A stretch of DNA of 64,000 nt, taken from Neptuniibacter sp. CAU 1671. GTDB taxonomy: Bacteria > Pseudomonadota > Gammaproteobacteria > Pseudomonadales > Balneatricaceae. Where the stretch lies: positions 50,041 to 114,040 of the forward strand of contig NZ_JARHUE010000008.1 of assembly GCF_029222905.1 (NCBI RefSeq), given 5' to 3'. Within the stretch, counting starts at the first letter, position 1. Every line of letters begins with the position of its first letter. The notes beneath the pieces were generated by a model. That model had not been told where the DNA came from. It was given only the letters and a program-made list of their open reading frames with translations, and did no database searches. Shown here one piece after another: positions 8,868-19,527 of this stretch. The position numbers and the translations under genes were made by a program.

Positions 8868-8998
8868 GATATAGCCTTGCTACTTCTGTAGTGTCGAGGC
8901 TTAAGAAACTGAATCATCTCAGTTTTGGCAATGGATGTTCGACATTTGATTGTGCATTTGCATAATGAGCGCGTTTTCTAAATGACAGGTAAATCAGT

Positions 8999-9265
8999 GT
9001 GAAATACTGCTTGGAACTGCTGGGTACGGAAGGGTGTCATCTCTGTGATGTGGCGGCGGATATTCTGGTGGCCAATTTGAATCCGGCGGAATGGGAGGTT
9101 TATCAGGTTGATATCGCCGAAGAAGACTTGATTGATGCCTACGGGCTGCGGATTCCCGTGCTGCGGGATATCAAAACAGGGCTTGAGCTTGACTGGCCTT
9201 TTGATGCCTCTACGCTGTCTGACTACCTTTACCGCATTCAGCTCAGATCTGATTTGAAAAATTAA
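8999..9265 (+). CDS. Glutaredoxin-like protein (DUF836)
   Basis: An 88-residue thioredoxin-fold protein starts at GTG 8999 with an AGG-type site upstream. It begins MKYCLELLGTEGCHLCDVAADIL, whose CHLC is the redox-type CxxC found in the glutaredoxin-like DUF836 family. RIPVLRD carries the cis-proline typical of the fold. It is a stand-alone small gene whose 3' end overlaps the convergent tatD by 23 bases. The substrate is unknown. Confidence 0.85.
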   Translation: MKYCLELLGTEGCHLCDVAADILVANLNPAEWEVYQVDIAEEDLIDAYGLRIPVLRDIKTGLELDWPFDASTLSDYLYRIQLRSDLKN

Positions 9266-10049
9266 ATAGCCGCTCACAGTTTTCCATCACCTGCTGGCTC
9301 AACAGCTCAGTGGGGCGGCCTGTCAGGCTTGCAACGGTGCTGGCAATATGCGGCAGGTATTCGGGCAGGTTGCGGCGCGATTTGGGCTTTGGTTTCAAAT
9401 CACGGGGAATCAGATAGGGGGCATCTGTTTCAAGTAATAACCGGTTTGCGGGAATATCTCTTACCAGCCTCTGTAAAGTTTCACCGCGACGCTCATCACA
9501 GATCCAGCCGGTAATCCCGATATACAGATCAAGATCCAGATATTTATAGAGCGCTTCTTTATCGCCGGTGAAGCAGTGTGCAACACCTCCCGCGATCTGA
9601 TCGCGATATGTTTTTAGAATTTCGGTCTGACGTTGCTGAGCATCCCGTTCATGCAGGAACAGGGGAAGGCGGGTTTCACTTGCCAGCTCAAGCTGTTGCT
9701 CGAAGGCGTATTCCTGCTGTTGTGGGGTAGAAAAATTTCGGTTGAAATCCAGCCCGGTTTCACCCACAGCTACAACACCTGGCTCACTTAGTAATGATTT
9801 GAGATGGGAACGGGCTTCAGCGGTGAATGACTTGCTGTAATGGGGATGAACACCGATTGTGCAATACAGAGTCCCGGGATAGCTGTGAGTCAACGTCAGC
9901 GCCTGTTCGGACGACTCGACGGTGGTGCCGGTGACAATTAAGCGGCTGATACCGGCATTAAGTGCAGACTCAATGACCTCGTTCAGATCATTGTCAAAGG
10001 CGCCATCGGTCAGGTTGGCGCCAATATCAAGCCATTTCAGTGCAGACAT
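9243..10049 (-). CDS. tatD: TatD family deoxyribonuclease
   Basis: A 268-residue metal-dependent TIM-barrel hydrolase. TatD proteins are 3'-5' exonucleases linked to DNA repair. Seen here are the metal ligands in IGVHPHYS, GETGLDFNRNFS, LHERDA, HCFTGDKE and ETDAPYLIPR. It is closest to TatD itself rather than YcfH or YjjV, judging by the N-terminus LDIGANLTDGAFDND. It lies directly downstream of slt (14-base gap) and is probably cotranscribed with it. Confidence 0.9.
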   Translation of the reverse strand: MSALKWLDIGANLTDGAFDNDLNEVIESALNAGISRLIVTGTTVESSEQALTLTHSYPGTLYCTIGVHPHYSKSFTAEARSHLKSLLSEPGVVAVGETGLDFNRNFSTPQQQEYAFEQQLELASETRLPLFLHERDAQQRQTEILKTYRDQIAGGVAHCFTGDKEALYKYLDLDLYIGITGWICDERRGETLQRLVRDIPANRLLLETDAPYLIPRDLKPKPKSRRNLPEYLPHIASTVASLTGRPTELLSQQVMENCERLFNFSNQI

Positions 10050-10063
10050 TCAGGCCCTTAGCG

Positions 10064-12022
10064 TCATCTGTTTTGCCGGGACTGGTTAAGGGCGACCTGA
10101 GCCAGCTGCCGTTCAGTCATTAATTTTGCTACACGACCGTCTAAACGGTCATAAATCACGCGGTAAGCCAATACATTCTGCACGTATTTACGTGTTTCTG
10201 AGAACGGGATGGTTTCGATCCAGACATCCAGCGGCAGGTGACCGCGCTCAGACAGCCAACGTGATACCCGATGCGGCCCGGCGTTGTACGCCGCAGCAGC
10301 ATAGGCCGGGTTCTGGTCAAATTTTTTCATCATATCGCTGAGATATGCCGAACCAAGCGCGACATTGGTAATGGGGTCATTCAGCTGACTGGAACGACTG
10401 TAGGTTACCTGATGTTTTTTTGCGGTCAGTTTGGCTGTGGCAGGCATCAATTGCATTAAACCGCGGGCACCGGCATGAGACTGCGCTGAACTCAGAAACG
10501 CGCTCTCCTGACGGGCTATAGCCATTGGGAAACTCAGATCGAGACCCTGTTTTTGCGCCTGAGTCTTGAACAGGTTGGCGTAGGGCTGTGGGAAACGATG
10601 CGAAATGTTGTCCCAATCTTCGGTCTGTGCGGCGATGATGATTGCTTGCAGGTGCCAGCCCCAACTGTGTGCCAGTTCTGCGGCGAGTTGCTGTTGCTCA
10701 ACGGAAAGTGATTTTTTGGCGTTGTACCACTCGCGGTTGGCTTCAAGCAGGCGGCCAAGACTATAAAGCTCACGTGCCCGTTTAAGCGCAGGTATATCTG
10801 CAACGGCGGTCAGCGCTTCTGCCGCGAAAGGTTTGTGTTCTTTATTGAGTTGAAAAGCACTGCCGGTTAACTCTGCAGCGAGAAAGCCGTAAAAACTACG
10901 ATCTTCAGACAGTGCTTTGAGTTCTGTTTGTACGTCGCTTTGCGGCTCGATATGTTGCTTGGCGATCAGTGCCCAGTATTTCCAGGTCGTTTCTGTTTTC
11001 TTTTCTGCGGGCAGGTGTGCGATACCGTTTGCAACGGCTTTCCAGTCTTCAGCCTGCAACGCGTTACGAATACGGCTCTCTGTTAGCAGTGGCAGTGAGT
11101 AGTCAGGGTCCAGTTCTTGGCTGAAACGAATGGCGTCAGGGTGGTAACGCCAGTTGAGCCGCAGGCCAATATATTCGTTGATATTGGTTTGCTCGGAACG
11201 GTTGAGCGCCTGATCACGCAGTGCAAGCCAGCGCTCAGTGGCGGTAATCGGATGCTGTTTGAACCAGCGTTTTACAATCAGTTCCAGTGCCGTGGCACGA
11301 TGCGCTTTATCGATCTGCTGCAGCGAGCTTAAGCTCAGGCTTTCCGGATTATTATACAAACTCCAGAAAGTCTCATGCTGTTGCTTGAGTCGGTTATCCT
11401 TCACAAAACGAGAGGCGTACTTGGCGAGACTGGTCTCATCATCGGCCAGTGCATTCCAGAAACGGGTATTGGCTTCAGCAGAAGTAGGGTGGCCCTGTTT
11501 AATCCAGGCATCAAACAGCGGGTCACAGCTTTTCGGCTGTGAATAGCCGGCCTGCCAGAGTTCTGGAGCCTCAGCCAGCGCTTTGGCGCTGTTGCCTGTG
11601 TGCATCTCAGCGACCAGTTTGTGGCACAGATAATGGGTATCAGGCAGCGGTTGGATGGCGTACTGTGTCAGGTAAGTATGCCATTGCTGTGTTGAAGCCA
11701 GGTGGTTCAGCCACTTTTTGTGAAGCTGTGTCGAGAGCGGCGAATCTTCAGCACGTTGAATGAATTCAACGACCTGGCCCTGAGACAGCTCACTGAGCGC
11801 ACGGGTCATGGCATGGTAATCTAGATAGATTGCCAGAGGGTAATCCCGCAGCCTGGATCTCAACGCGTTGAAATCCTCAGTCTGATTTTTTTCCAGCGCA
11901 GTCATGGCTTGCTGAAATTGCTGACGCTGTGTTGTCAGCTGGGAGTTGTCTTTCGCTGCATCGACGGACAAGCTGAAACATGCAGCAACGGAAAGTAAAA
12001 CAGTGGTAACGGTACGCTTCAT
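10064..12022 (-). CDS. slt: Soluble lytic murein transglycosylase (Slt70)
   Basis: A 652-residue periplasmic enzyme that cleaves the MurNAc-GlcNAc bond of peptidoglycan to form 1,6-anhydroMurNAc. It has an N-terminal signal peptide (MKRTVTTVLLSVAACFSLSVDA), a long helical superhelical U/L domain, and a C-terminal lysozyme-like domain from about residue 495 with the catalytic Glu in AIARQESAFL and the motif GARGLMQLMPATA. Length matches E. coli Slt (645). AAGG lies very close to the start codon, so the exact start is slightly uncertain. Confidence 0.93.
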   Translation of the reverse strand: MKRTVTTVLLSVAACFSLSVDAAKDNSQLTTQRQQFQQAMTALEKNQTEDFNALRSRLRDYPLAIYLDYHAMTRALSELSQGQVVEFIQRAEDSPLSTQLHKKWLNHLASTQQWHTYLTQYAIQPLPDTHYLCHKLVAEMHTGNSAKALAEAPELWQAGYSQPKSCDPLFDAWIKQGHPTSAEANTRFWNALADDETSLAKYASRFVKDNRLKQQHETFWSLYNNPESLSLSSLQQIDKAHRATALELIVKRWFKQHPITATERWLALRDQALNRSEQTNINEYIGLRLNWRYHPDAIRFSQELDPDYSLPLLTESRIRNALQAEDWKAVANGIAHLPAEKKTETTWKYWALIAKQHIEPQSDVQTELKALSEDRSFYGFLAAELTGSAFQLNKEHKPFAAEALTAVADIPALKRARELYSLGRLLEANREWYNAKKSLSVEQQQLAAELAHSWGWHLQAIIIAAQTEDWDNISHRFPQPYANLFKTQAQKQGLDLSFPMAIARQESAFLSSAQSHAGARGLMQLMPATAKLTAKKHQVTYSRSSQLNDPITNVALGSAYLSDMMKKFDQNPAYAAAAYNAGPHRVSRWLSERGHLPLDVWIETIPFSETRKYVQNVLAYRVIYDRLDGRVAKLMTERQLAQVALNQSRQNR

Positions 12023-12190
12023 CCTTTGGGCCTGTATCCGTTTTTATTTTAATTCAGGTACTACTCTTCCTTTCTTATACGGCAGAAAACGCTCCAGCTG
12101 AATGTTATTTCAGCAATATGCAGTAATTTCATGCACAGGTATAAATTTCCAGTAGAATAGCGCCTTTCCAGCCAGTTTTCATGATTATTT

Positions 12191-14071
12191 ATGCCCTTAA
12201 TTCGACTTGACAATGTATGTATAGCCTTTGGCGATAAGCCTTTGCTGCAGGATGTTAATTTCCAGATAGAGCCCGGTGAACGGGTTGCGCTGGTTGGACT
12301 CAACGGTGCAGGCAAATCCACCATGCTCAGACTGATTTCCGGGCAGCACGCGACGGACAGTGGCGAGTTCTGGGTAGCGCCGACCTGCCATATCGCTGAA
12401 TTGCCGCAAAGCATGCCTGCCGCCGATGAGCGCAAAGTGGTGGATGTGGTGACAGGGGGGCTGGCGTCAATTCAGGCCCTACGTGCTGAATATGATCAGC
12501 TGGCGATGTCTGAAGAGCCGGATCTGAAGGCTTTGGAGCGTTTGCAGCACGAAATTGAAGCGGTGGACGGCTGGCATCTGGAACAGCGGGTTCAACGCAT
12601 CATCGAACAGCTCAATCTGCCGGCGGACCGTTTGATGTCTGAGTTATCCGGCGGCTGGAGGCGCCGTGTGGCGCTGGGGGCGGCGCTGGTACAAAACCCG
12701 CAGTTGCTCTTGCTGGATGAGCCGACGAACCATCTGGATATTGAAACTATCGAGTGGCTGGAGCAGCAACTGCTGGAGTTTAAAGGAGGATTGCTGATCA
12801 TCTCCCACGACCGTGCGCTGGTCGACCGGTTGGCGACGCGCATTATTGAGCTGGACCGTGGGGTGCTTACCTCCTTTCCCGGTGCGTATCACACTTACCT
12901 TGAGCGCAAAGCGAAAATGCTGGAAGACGAAGCCCGGCACAATGCTGAGTTCGACAAGAAGCTGGCTCAGGAGGAGCGCTGGATCAGACAGGGCATCAAG
13001 GCTCGCCGCACCCGTAATGAAGGTCGTGTCCGTGCGCTGAAACAGCTTCGTAACGAGCGTTCGGAACGGCTGGACCGGCAGGGTAAGGCTCGGTTCAATC
13101 TGGAAGAAGCGACGCGCAGTGGCAAGCTGGTTGCCGAGCTTCAGGGCGTTGGTCTCAGTTTTGAGGGTAAAACACTCTTTAAAGATCTGGACTTTTTGTT
13201 GCAGCGTGGTGATCGGGTAGGGTTGATTGGTCCAAATGGAGCGGGCAAAAGTTCGTTGCTGAATGTGCTGCTGGGCAAACAGGCTCCGGATACGGGCACG
13301 GTCAGGCTGGGGAGTAATCTTAAAGTTGCCTATTTTGACCAGCTAAGGGCACAGCTTGATCCTGAGAAATCAGTGATGGATAACATCGCAGAGGGGCGTG
13401 AATCCATTACGCTCAATGGCCGAAGCCGTCATTTGATCAGTTACCTGAGCGATTTTATGTTTGCGCCGGAACGTGCTCGTACCCCGGTCAAAGCCTTATC
13501 GGGGGGCGAGACGAACCGTGTATTGCTGGCAAAACTCTTCAGTCAGCCTGCAAACCTGCTGGTGCTGGATGAACCTACTAACGACCTGGATGTGGAAACA
13601 CTGGAGTTGCTGGAAGAGATCATTATGGATTTTGACGGCACCTTGCTGCTGGTCAGTCATGATCGAACCTTCCTTGATAACGTGGTGACCAGCACGCTGG
13701 CGTTTGATGCGCCGGGGCAGGTCAAGGAGTATGTCGGTGGTTATCAGGATTGGCTGAGACAGCGTCCGACAAAAGCTGCACCACAGCCAGCAGCTAAAAA
13801 GCCTGAGGCAAAACCTGAAGAAAAGGTGCGTACGGTACTGAAAAAACTCAGTTATAAACTGCAGCGTGAGTTAGATTCGTTGCCCGATCTGCTAGAAGCT
13901 GCAGAAGCTGCGCTTGACGCGCTGCAAATCGAAACCAGTGACGCTGCTTTTTATCAGCAGGATCCTGCGCATGTGACGTCTCGTCTGCAAGCATTGCAGG
14001 ATCAGGAAGCGGAGCTTGAGCGTTTAATGGAGCGCTGGGTTGAGCTTGAAGCGATGCAACAGGGCGAATAA
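12191..14071 (+). CDS. uup: ABC-F ATPase Uup
   Basis: A 626-residue cytosolic ABC-F protein with two ATPase domains and no membrane domain. Walker A motifs are GLNGAGKST and GPNGAGKSS, signatures LSGGWRRR and LSGGETNR, and Walker B boxes LLLLDEPTNHLDIET and LLVLDEPTNDLDVET. The linker EERWIRQGIKARRTRNEGR and the C-terminal coiled coil starting KLSYKLQRELDSLPDLL are diagnostic of Uup, which binds branched DNA and ribosomes and affects precise transposon excision. It ends directly against the convergent stress-protein gene. Confidence 0.93.
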   Translation: MPLIRLDNVCIAFGDKPLLQDVNFQIEPGERVALVGLNGAGKSTMLRLISGQHATDSGEFWVAPTCHIAELPQSMPAADERKVVDVVTGGLASIQALRAEYDQLAMSEEPDLKALERLQHEIEAVDGWHLEQRVQRIIEQLNLPADRLMSELSGGWRRRVALGAALVQNPQLLLLDEPTNHLDIETIEWLEQQLLEFKGGLLIISHDRALVDRLATRIIELDRGVLTSFPGAYHTYLERKAKMLEDEARHNAEFDKKLAQEERWIRQGIKARRTRNEGRVRALKQLRNERSERLDRQGKARFNLEEATRSGKLVAELQGVGLSFEGKTLFKDLDFLLQRGDRVGLIGPNGAGKSSLLNVLLGKQAPDTGTVRLGSNLKVAYFDQLRAQLDPEKSVMDNIAEGRESITLNGRSRHLISYLSDFMFAPERARTPVKALSGGETNRVLLAKLFSQPANLLVLDEPTNDLDVETLELLEEIIMDFDGTLLLVSHDRTFLDNVVTSTLAFDAPGQVKEYVGGYQDWLRQRPTKAAPQPAAKKPEAKPEEKVRTVLKKLSYKLQRELDSLPDLLEAAEAALDALQIETSDAAFYQQDPAHVTSRLQALQDQEAELERLMERWVELEAMQQGE

Positions 14072-14506
14072 TCAACTGACAATTCGGACAGCCAGCACAT
14101 CGCATTTGGCACCATGCAGAATGCCGTTGGCTGTTGAACCCAGCAGTAACGCAAGTCCATGCCGCCCGTGACTGCCAACCACGATCAGGTCAATCTGATG
14201 TTCATCGGCCAGCCGGTGGACTTCAGTTTCGATATGTCCGGTGATTACAAACTGTTGTTTCACCGGATAACCTAAACCTTCAGCGTATTTGATCAGGTTC
14301 TGGTGTGCATGTTCATCCAGTTGCTCCTGAATAACACCCAGATCAATCGGCACATCGCCACCATAGGCAAAACTCAAAGGCTCAATCACATGCACCAGAT
14401 AGAGCTCTGCACTATTGGCTGATGCCAGCGCACTGGCTTTTGCTTTGAGTTGCTCACACTCTTCGGTCAGATCCACTGCGAGCAAAATCTTCTGATAAGT
14501 TTGCAT
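14072..14506 (-). CDS. Universal stress protein, UspA family
   Basis: A 144-residue single Usp domain. The start is MQTYQKILLAVDLTEE. The ATP-binding type motif VVGSHGRHGLALLLGSTANGIL (G-2x-G-9x-G-S/T) is complete. Such proteins are induced by starvation and stress. The gene ends base-to-base against uup with no room for a terminator between them, so convergent transcripts must overlap. Confidence 0.92.
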   Translation of the reverse strand: MQTYQKILLAVDLTEECEQLKAKASALASANSAELYLVHVIEPLSFAYGGDVPIDLGVIQEQLDEHAHQNLIKYAEGLGYPVKQQFVITGHIETEVHRLADEHQIDLIVVGSHGRHGLALLLGSTANGILHGAKCDVLAVRIVS

Positions 14507-14641
14507 AAGGAATCCTTCTGTTTCATCTGTATTGAGATTAGCATAGCCGCACTATTTGGAAGCGTTGTTGAAAGCACAGCCTGATCTGTATCAATGCTGG
14601 CTGTATAAAGACTGATTAGAGCGGGTACCCGGAGCATAAAC

Positions 14642-15148
14642 ATGAAGTGGATGATTATTATTTTGATCATGATGTCCCTGATTGGGTCGATGATGTGGGT
14701 GATGCCCACACCGCGCCAGAAATATCAGGCGAAACTCCGTTTGCAGGCTAAAAAAATTGGCTTTCGGGTGCAGCTCGAACGGGTCACACTTCCACGCGCG
14801 AAAGGCGAGATGGAACCTGAAACAACCACTGTTACGGCCTACCGATTGATTCGCAACCGCCGCGATAAAAAACTGGCTCAGGCTCATATCCCCTGGACGG
14901 TATACCGTATATCCGCAGTTGCTGATCTGGGGTTGCCGCAGGGCTGGAGCTGGGGGCTGGGTGAAAAAACCTTATCTGAGCCGCAGTTGGATATGCTGAC
15001 TGAAATCATTGAAGCGATGCCAGACGATGTGCTCGCTATTGAATCGAGTCCGGTTGAAGTCGGTGTGTTCTGGTCAGAAGAGGGTGGTGAAGCGATGCTG
15101 GACCTGATCAAAACACAATTGGAGCGTTTGTTAGATGCCAATCTCTGA
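14642..15148 (+). CDS. Conserved membrane-anchored protein of unknown function
   Basis: A 168-residue protein with one N-terminal membrane segment (WMIIILIMMSLIGSMMWVM) followed by a soluble domain with a conserved-looking core (PWTVYRISAVADLGLPQGWSWG). I do not recognise a named family; similar genes sit near topA in Pseudomonas-type genomes. It overlaps the next gene by 14 bases, so the two are coupled. Confidence 0.75.
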   Translation: MKWMIIILIMMSLIGSMMWVMPTPRQKYQAKLRLQAKKIGFRVQLERVTLPRAKGEMEPETTTVTAYRLIRNRRDKKLAQAHIPWTVYRISAVADLGLPQGWSWGLGEKTLSEPQLDMLTEIIEAMPDDVLAIESSPVEVGVFWSEEGGEAMLDLIKTQLERLLDANL

Positions 15149-15368
15149 TACTCCCAGCCTGAAAACCGGCCGCTACCGTCATTATAAAGGGGCTGAATAT
15201 GAGGTCTTGGATCTGGCCCGGCACTCAGAAACTGAAGAGTGGCTGGTGGTGTACAGGCAATGCTACGGTGATTTCAGTCTCTGGGTCAGGCCGCTGTCTT
15301 TGTTTCAGGAGCCTGTTGTGAAAGAGGATGGTTCAGAACTGGAACGTTTCGCCTGGATTGGAAATTAA
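15135..15368 (+). CDS. DUF1653 domain protein
   Basis: A 77-residue protein. TGRYRHYKGAEYEVLDLARHSET and VVYRQCYGDFSLWVRPLSLFQE are the DUF1653 signature, a small beta-rich domain of unknown role. It starts inside the end of the preceding gene (ATG 15135) and has GGAG about 11 bases upstream. Its 3' end overlaps the convergent next gene by four bases. Confidence 0.88.
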   Translation: MPISDTPSLKTGRYRHYKGAEYEVLDLARHSETEEWLVVYRQCYGDFSLWVRPLSLFQEPVVKEDGSELERFAWIGN

Positions 15369-16069
15369 AGCAGACGATCAATCGAATCCGCCAGAGTGCC
15401 GCGTGATTTGGGTCGCTGGGGCTGAATGTTTGCGATCAATTTCTGCAGGCGGTCCATCGCTATGGCCTTGCTTTGACGAGGCAGCGACGCTCTGACCAGA
15501 AGTGCCTTAGCATGTTTGTAGTGTGAAAGTGCGGTCATGATTTCGCCAGCGGCTTCAAACCGGGTGCCCTGGTTGATATGAGCCTCGACCACAACGCGAA
15601 TGCGCAGACTGTAAAGCTCCTGCTGGTAGCTACGGGCCAGAATGGGCGTTAACTTGCCACCCCTGGCCAGTTGTACCACCAGTTTGCCAGCAAAGTTGAT
15701 ATAGATTTGTGCCCGTTTTAAGGCCTTGTCGTTGGCGAATACCTCGGTATTAGGGCGGGCACTGTCGGCATTGCGCTGCAGGCGCGTTGTTGCTTCAAGC
15801 AGCTCAGATTCCGGAGCCAGCAGGCTGATTTCATCCAGTAAAGAGACGGCATGTTCGTTGAGTTTTGACACAATTTCCGGCTTACAGCCAGCTTCGCGCA
15901 AAACTGCAATCGCTTTGAACAGATGTTCAGATTGACTCTGTAGCCAGGTCAGACGTTTCTGGCGGGCGTTTTCCTGTTGCTCGCGGGTGGTGATAATGAA
16001 GTTCACCGTCAGTGCGGCCAGACCCACAATCGCAATAAGAACGACATATATCAGATTATCTTGCAGCAT
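15365..16069 (-). CDS. Conserved hypothetical protein with N-terminal membrane anchor
   Basis: A 234-residue protein. Residues 5-26 form a membrane segment (NLIYVVLIAIVGLAALTVNFII). The rest is helical and basic, with a repeat-like helical region (YSLRIRVVVEAHINQGTRFEAAGEIMTALSHYKHAKALL) that could be TPR-like. No enzyme motif is seen. Comparable genes are found beside topA in Pseudomonas-type genomes; the function is unknown. Confidence 0.75.
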   Translation of the reverse strand: MLQDNLIYVVLIAIVGLAALTVNFIITTREQQENARQKRLTWLQSQSEHLFKAIAVLREAGCKPEIVSKLNEHAVSLLDEISLLAPESELLEATTRLQRNADSARPNTEVFANDKALKRAQIYINFAGKLVVQLARGGKLTPILARSYQQELYSLRIRVVVEAHINQGTRFEAAGEIMTALSHYKHAKALLVRASLPRQSKAIAMDRLQKLIANIQPQRPKSRGTLADSIDRLL

Positions 16070-16343
16070 CAGGCCCGATTACTTTTGCAAAAGTATTGAA
16101 ATTTGAACGGTTTATTGATTCTACTAGTATACGGTTGTAATCGGCGTTGTCGATTGCCAGGTGTCGATAAAACGTAAATCCAACTTGACCCCTGTATTTT
16201 GAGCACTTATATATGCAGCCATTCTGTTGGGGCGGAGCTATTAAACTGTTCAGTCTGTCCTGCGTCAATGCATGACCGATATCGGTAAGCTGTTAATGGT
16301 CATAATGAGTGAATAACTTCGCTCTGAGGAAAAGTAATCTTTC

Positions 16344-18962
16344 ATGGGAAAATCACTCGTCATCGTCGAGTCACCGGCTAAAGCCAAGACGATAAACAAA
16401 TATCTGGGTAGTAATTTTATCGTCAAATCCAGTGTGGGGCATATTCGTGACCTGCCGACCAGTGGCAGTGCTACCAAGACGGATGCCAAGGAACGGGCTC
16501 GTCAGGCTGCAATCACGCGCAAAATGACGCCGGAGCAGAAAGCTGTCCACAAGCAAAATAAAGCCCGTGAACAGTTGATCGGTCGGATGGGTATCAACCC
16601 GGAAGCAGATTGGCAGGCGCATTACGAGATATTGCCTGGCAAAGAAAAAGTTGTGGATGAACTGAAAAAGCTCGCCAAGACGGCTGATGCTATCTATCTC
16701 GCAACCGACCTTGACCGTGAAGGGGAGGCGATTGCCTGGCATTTGCGTGAGGCAATCGGTGGTGATGATAGTCGTTTTCGTCGTGTGGTTTTCAATGAGA
16801 TCACCAAAAAAGCGATCACTGAGGCTTTTGATGATCCGTCATCACTGGATATGTATCGGGTCAATGCCCAGCAGGCACGACGTTTTCTGGATCGTGTTGT
16901 GGGATATATGCTCTCGCCTTTGCTTTGGGAGAAGATTGCCCGTGGCCTGTCAGCAGGCCGGGTACAATCTGTGGCTGTGAAACTGGTAGTGGAGCGTGAG
17001 CGTGAGATTCGTGCTTTCATCCCCGAAGAGTTTTGGGAAGTCCATGCCAACACACAAACAAGGTCTGAGGATGCCCTGCGCCTGCAGGTAGAACGTCTGG
17101 CCGGTGAGGCGTTTCGCCCCGTCAGTGAGGCTGAAACCCAGAAACACCTCGATCAGCTAAAGGGTCTGGAGTATCGGGTGGTCAGCCGTAAGGATCGCCC
17201 GACTTCAAGCAAACCCTCAGCACCCTTTATCACCTCTACATTGCAGCAGGCTGCAAGCACCCGGATGGGCTTTGGGGTGAAAAAAACCATGATGCTGGCG
17301 CAACGTTTGTATGAAGCCGGCTATATCACCTACATGCGTACTGACTCTACGAATCTGAGTGCAGAGGCGGTTGCAAGCTGTCGTGACTATATCGCAGAGA
17401 AATATGGCGCCCGTTATCTTCCTGAGCAGCCGAACAGCTACAGCAGCAAAGAGGGCGCACAGGAGGCACACGAGGCGATTCGTCCATCGGATGTCAGCCG
17501 TACTAGTGCTGCACTTGCGGGTATGGAGCGTGATGCTGAGCGTCTGTACGACCTGATTCGCAATCAGTTCCTGGCCTGCCAGATGACGCCAGCACAGTAT
17601 TTGAGCACCCGAATCACTGTGCAGGCAGGCGAATTTGAGCTGGCCACCAAAGGCCGCATTCTCAAGTTTGATGGTTATACCCGTGTCATGCAGTCCAAAG
17701 GTAAGGGCGACGAGGATATCATTCTGCCGGACGTGAAAGACGGTGAAGTACTGGATCTTAAAGGTCTGGAGCCTAAACAGCATTTCACCAAACCGGCACC
17801 GCGTTACACTGAAGCCAGTCTGGTCAAAGAGCTTGAAAAACGTGGTATTGGTCGTCCATCAACCTATGCGGCGATCATTTCTACCATTCAGGACCGTGGT
17901 TATGTTGAGGTTCAGAACCGCCGTTTTTATGCCCAGAAAATGGGTGAAATTGTTACCGAGCGGCTGAACGAAAACTTTAATGACCTGATGGACTACAGCT
18001 TTACAGCGCGTATGGAAGAGCGTCTGGATGACATCGCGACTGGCAAAGCGGACTGGAAGGATTTGTTGACCCGTTTTTACCGCAACTTCAGTAAAACACT
18101 GGAAGATGCACAGGCCGGTACGCATGAGATGCGACCTAATCAGCCGACTGAAACCAATATTGATTGTCCGGATTGTGGCAGACCCATGATGATCCGTACG
18201 GCCAGCACCGGGGTATTTCTGGGCTGTTCGGGGTATAGCCTGCCGCCAAAGGAACGCTGTAAGTGTACGATTAACCTGATTCCGGGAGATGAGATTGTCA
18301 GTGCGGATGGGGATGATGAAGAGGAATCCCGCATTTTGCGCAACAAGCACCGCTGCAAATTGTGCAGCAGTGCGATGGACTCTTATCTGGTAGATAAACA
18401 TCGTAAGTTGCACGTCTGCGGTAATAACCCGGATTGTAGTGGTTTTGAGGTCGAGCAGGGCGAATATCGCATCAAGGGATATGATGGACCGACCATTGAA
18501 TGCGATAAGTGTGGTGCAGAGATGCAGCTCAAAACCGGCCGTTTTGGTAAGTTCTTTGGCTGTACGGGCGAAGGTTGCAAAAATACCCGCAAACTGCTGA
18601 AAAACGGCGAACCTGCGCCACCAAAAATGGATCCAGTGCCAATGCCTGAACTGAAGTGCGAAAAGGTGGACGACACCTATGTGCTGCGTGACGGTGCATC
18701 CGGTCTGTTCCTGGCAGCCAGTCAGTTTCCGCGTAACCGCGAGACTCGGCCACCACTGGTTGCGGAGTTGTTACCGCACAAAGCAGAAATTGATCCGAAG
18801 TATAGCTATATGTTCAAGGCACCTGTTAAAGACGATGAGGGCAACCCAACCGTCATTCGCTTTAGCCGCAAGACCAAAGAGCAGTACATCATGACAGAGG
18901 TCAATGGTAAGGCAACGGGTTGGAAGGCATTCTACCGGGGTGGAAAGTGGGTCGTTGAGTAA
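16344..18962 (+). CDS. topA: DNA topoisomerase I
   Basis: An 872-residue type IA topoisomerase that relaxes negative supercoils. The Toprim domain ([19 protein letters not shown] and [14 protein letters not shown]) supplies the acidic metal ligands. The active-site Tyr is in [14 protein letters not shown]. Three C4 zinc ribbons follow: CPDCGRP..GC..RC, CKLCSSA..C..DC and CDKCGAE..GC..GC. Length equals E. coli TopA (865). The start ATG follows TGAGGAAA. It is monocistronic or leads into the two small genes downstream. Confidence 0.97.
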   Translation: MGKSLVIVESPAKAKTINKYLGSNFIVKSSVGHIRDLPTSGSATKTDAKERARQAAITRKMTPEQKAVHKQNKAREQLIGRMGINPEADWQAHYEILPGKEKVVDELKKLAKTADAIYLATDLDREGEAIAWHLREAIGGDDSRFRRVVFNEITKKAITEAFDDPSSLDMYRVNAQQARRFLDRVVGYMLSPLLWEKIARGLSAGRVQSVAVKLVVEREREIRAFIPEEFWEVHANTQTRSEDALRLQVERLAGEAFRPVSEAETQKHLDQLKGLEYRVVSRKDRPTSSKPSAPFITSTLQQAASTRMGFGVKKTMMLAQRLYEAGYITYMRTDSTNLSAEAVASCRDYIAEKYGARYLPEQPNSYSSKEGAQEAHEAIRPSDVSRTSAALAGMERDAERLYDLIRNQFLACQMTPAQYLSTRITVQAGEFELATKGRILKFDGYTRVMQSKGKGDEDIILPDVKDGEVLDLKGLEPKQHFTKPAPRYTEASLVKELEKRGIGRPSTYAAIISTIQDRGYVEVQNRRFYAQKMGEIVTERLNENFNDLMDYSFTARMEERLDDIATGKADWKDLLTRFYRNFSKTLEDAQAGTHEMRPNQPTETNIDCPDCGRPMMIRTASTGVFLGCSGYSLPPKERCKCTINLIPGDEIVSADGDDEEESRILRNKHRCKLCSSAMDSYLVDKHRKLHVCGNNPDCSGFEVEQGEYRIKGYDGPTIECDKCGAEMQLKTGRFGKFFGCTGEGCKNTRKLLKNGEPAPPKMDPVPMPELKCEKVDDTYVLRDGASGLFLAASQFPRNRETRPPLVAELLPHKAEIDPKYSYMFKAPVKDDEGNPTVIRFSRKTKEQYIMTEVNGKATGWKAFYRGGKWVVE

Positions 18963-18996
18963 GCCACTTTACGGTTGCCAATAAATCAGGTGGAAC

Positions 18997-19521
18997 ATGA
19001 GCGGAATATATTTAGCCAGAACAAATCAGAAACTTAACTTCAGCCGGATTCATCTGGAGTGCCTTAAGTCTGCGCAGACTGACTCAAGTTGGAACAAACA
19101 TGCCAAAATTGAGTCATTCAATGAGTCTGTACTGTTTCATCTGGCAGCCACCTATGATGCTTTCCTGCGGGAAATTGCAGAATACTATCGTGTTGATACC
19201 GAGCAACTGAGCGGCTATCGTTCGTTGGCGGCCAATATTGAAGCGATCGGTGTTGAAGGGCCTGAGCTAAAACGCCTGAGTATGCTGGAAGCAGATGCTG
19301 ACAACTGGTTGCACAAACTTTTGTCCGCTTATGAGGCTTGCTGGCATGGTGCTGACAATCTGCAGCCAAAAGCTACAGCCAGCAGTGTTTCTGAAATACA
19401 TGTGGTGCAAATTAATCCGGATCATGCGGAAGATGCGCAACTGATCGAAGAGTATGAACAATGGTTTTCTGAACTGTCAGGATTGATTGCCAGTCTCAGA
19501 GAATCAATGCAGGAGTGGTGA
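18997..19521 (+). CDS. DUF6586 family protein
   Basis: A 174-residue helical, acidic, cytosolic protein with AGGTGG just before the ATG. It resembles the DUF6586 family that lies between topA and lexA in Pseudomonas (N-terminus MSGIYLARTNQKLNFSRIHLECL). No catalytic motif is visible. It is followed six bases later by another small conserved gene. Its position next to lexA-sulA suggests, but does not prove, a DNA-damage link. Confidence 0.72.
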   Translation: MSGIYLARTNQKLNFSRIHLECLKSAQTDSSWNKHAKIESFNESVLFHLAATYDAFLREIAEYYRVDTEQLSGYRSLAANIEAIGVEGPELKRLSMLEADADNWLHKLLSAYEACWHGADNLQPKATASSVSEIHVVQINPDHAEDAQLIEEYEQWFSELSGLIASLRESMQEW

Positions 19522-19527
19522 ACGATT

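Noticed and set aside
15121..15150. Possible frameshift joining the unknown protein at 14,642 to the DUF1653 gene
   Set aside because: Both products have complete-looking ends and DUF1653 is normally a separate small protein; a 14-base overlap explains the junction.
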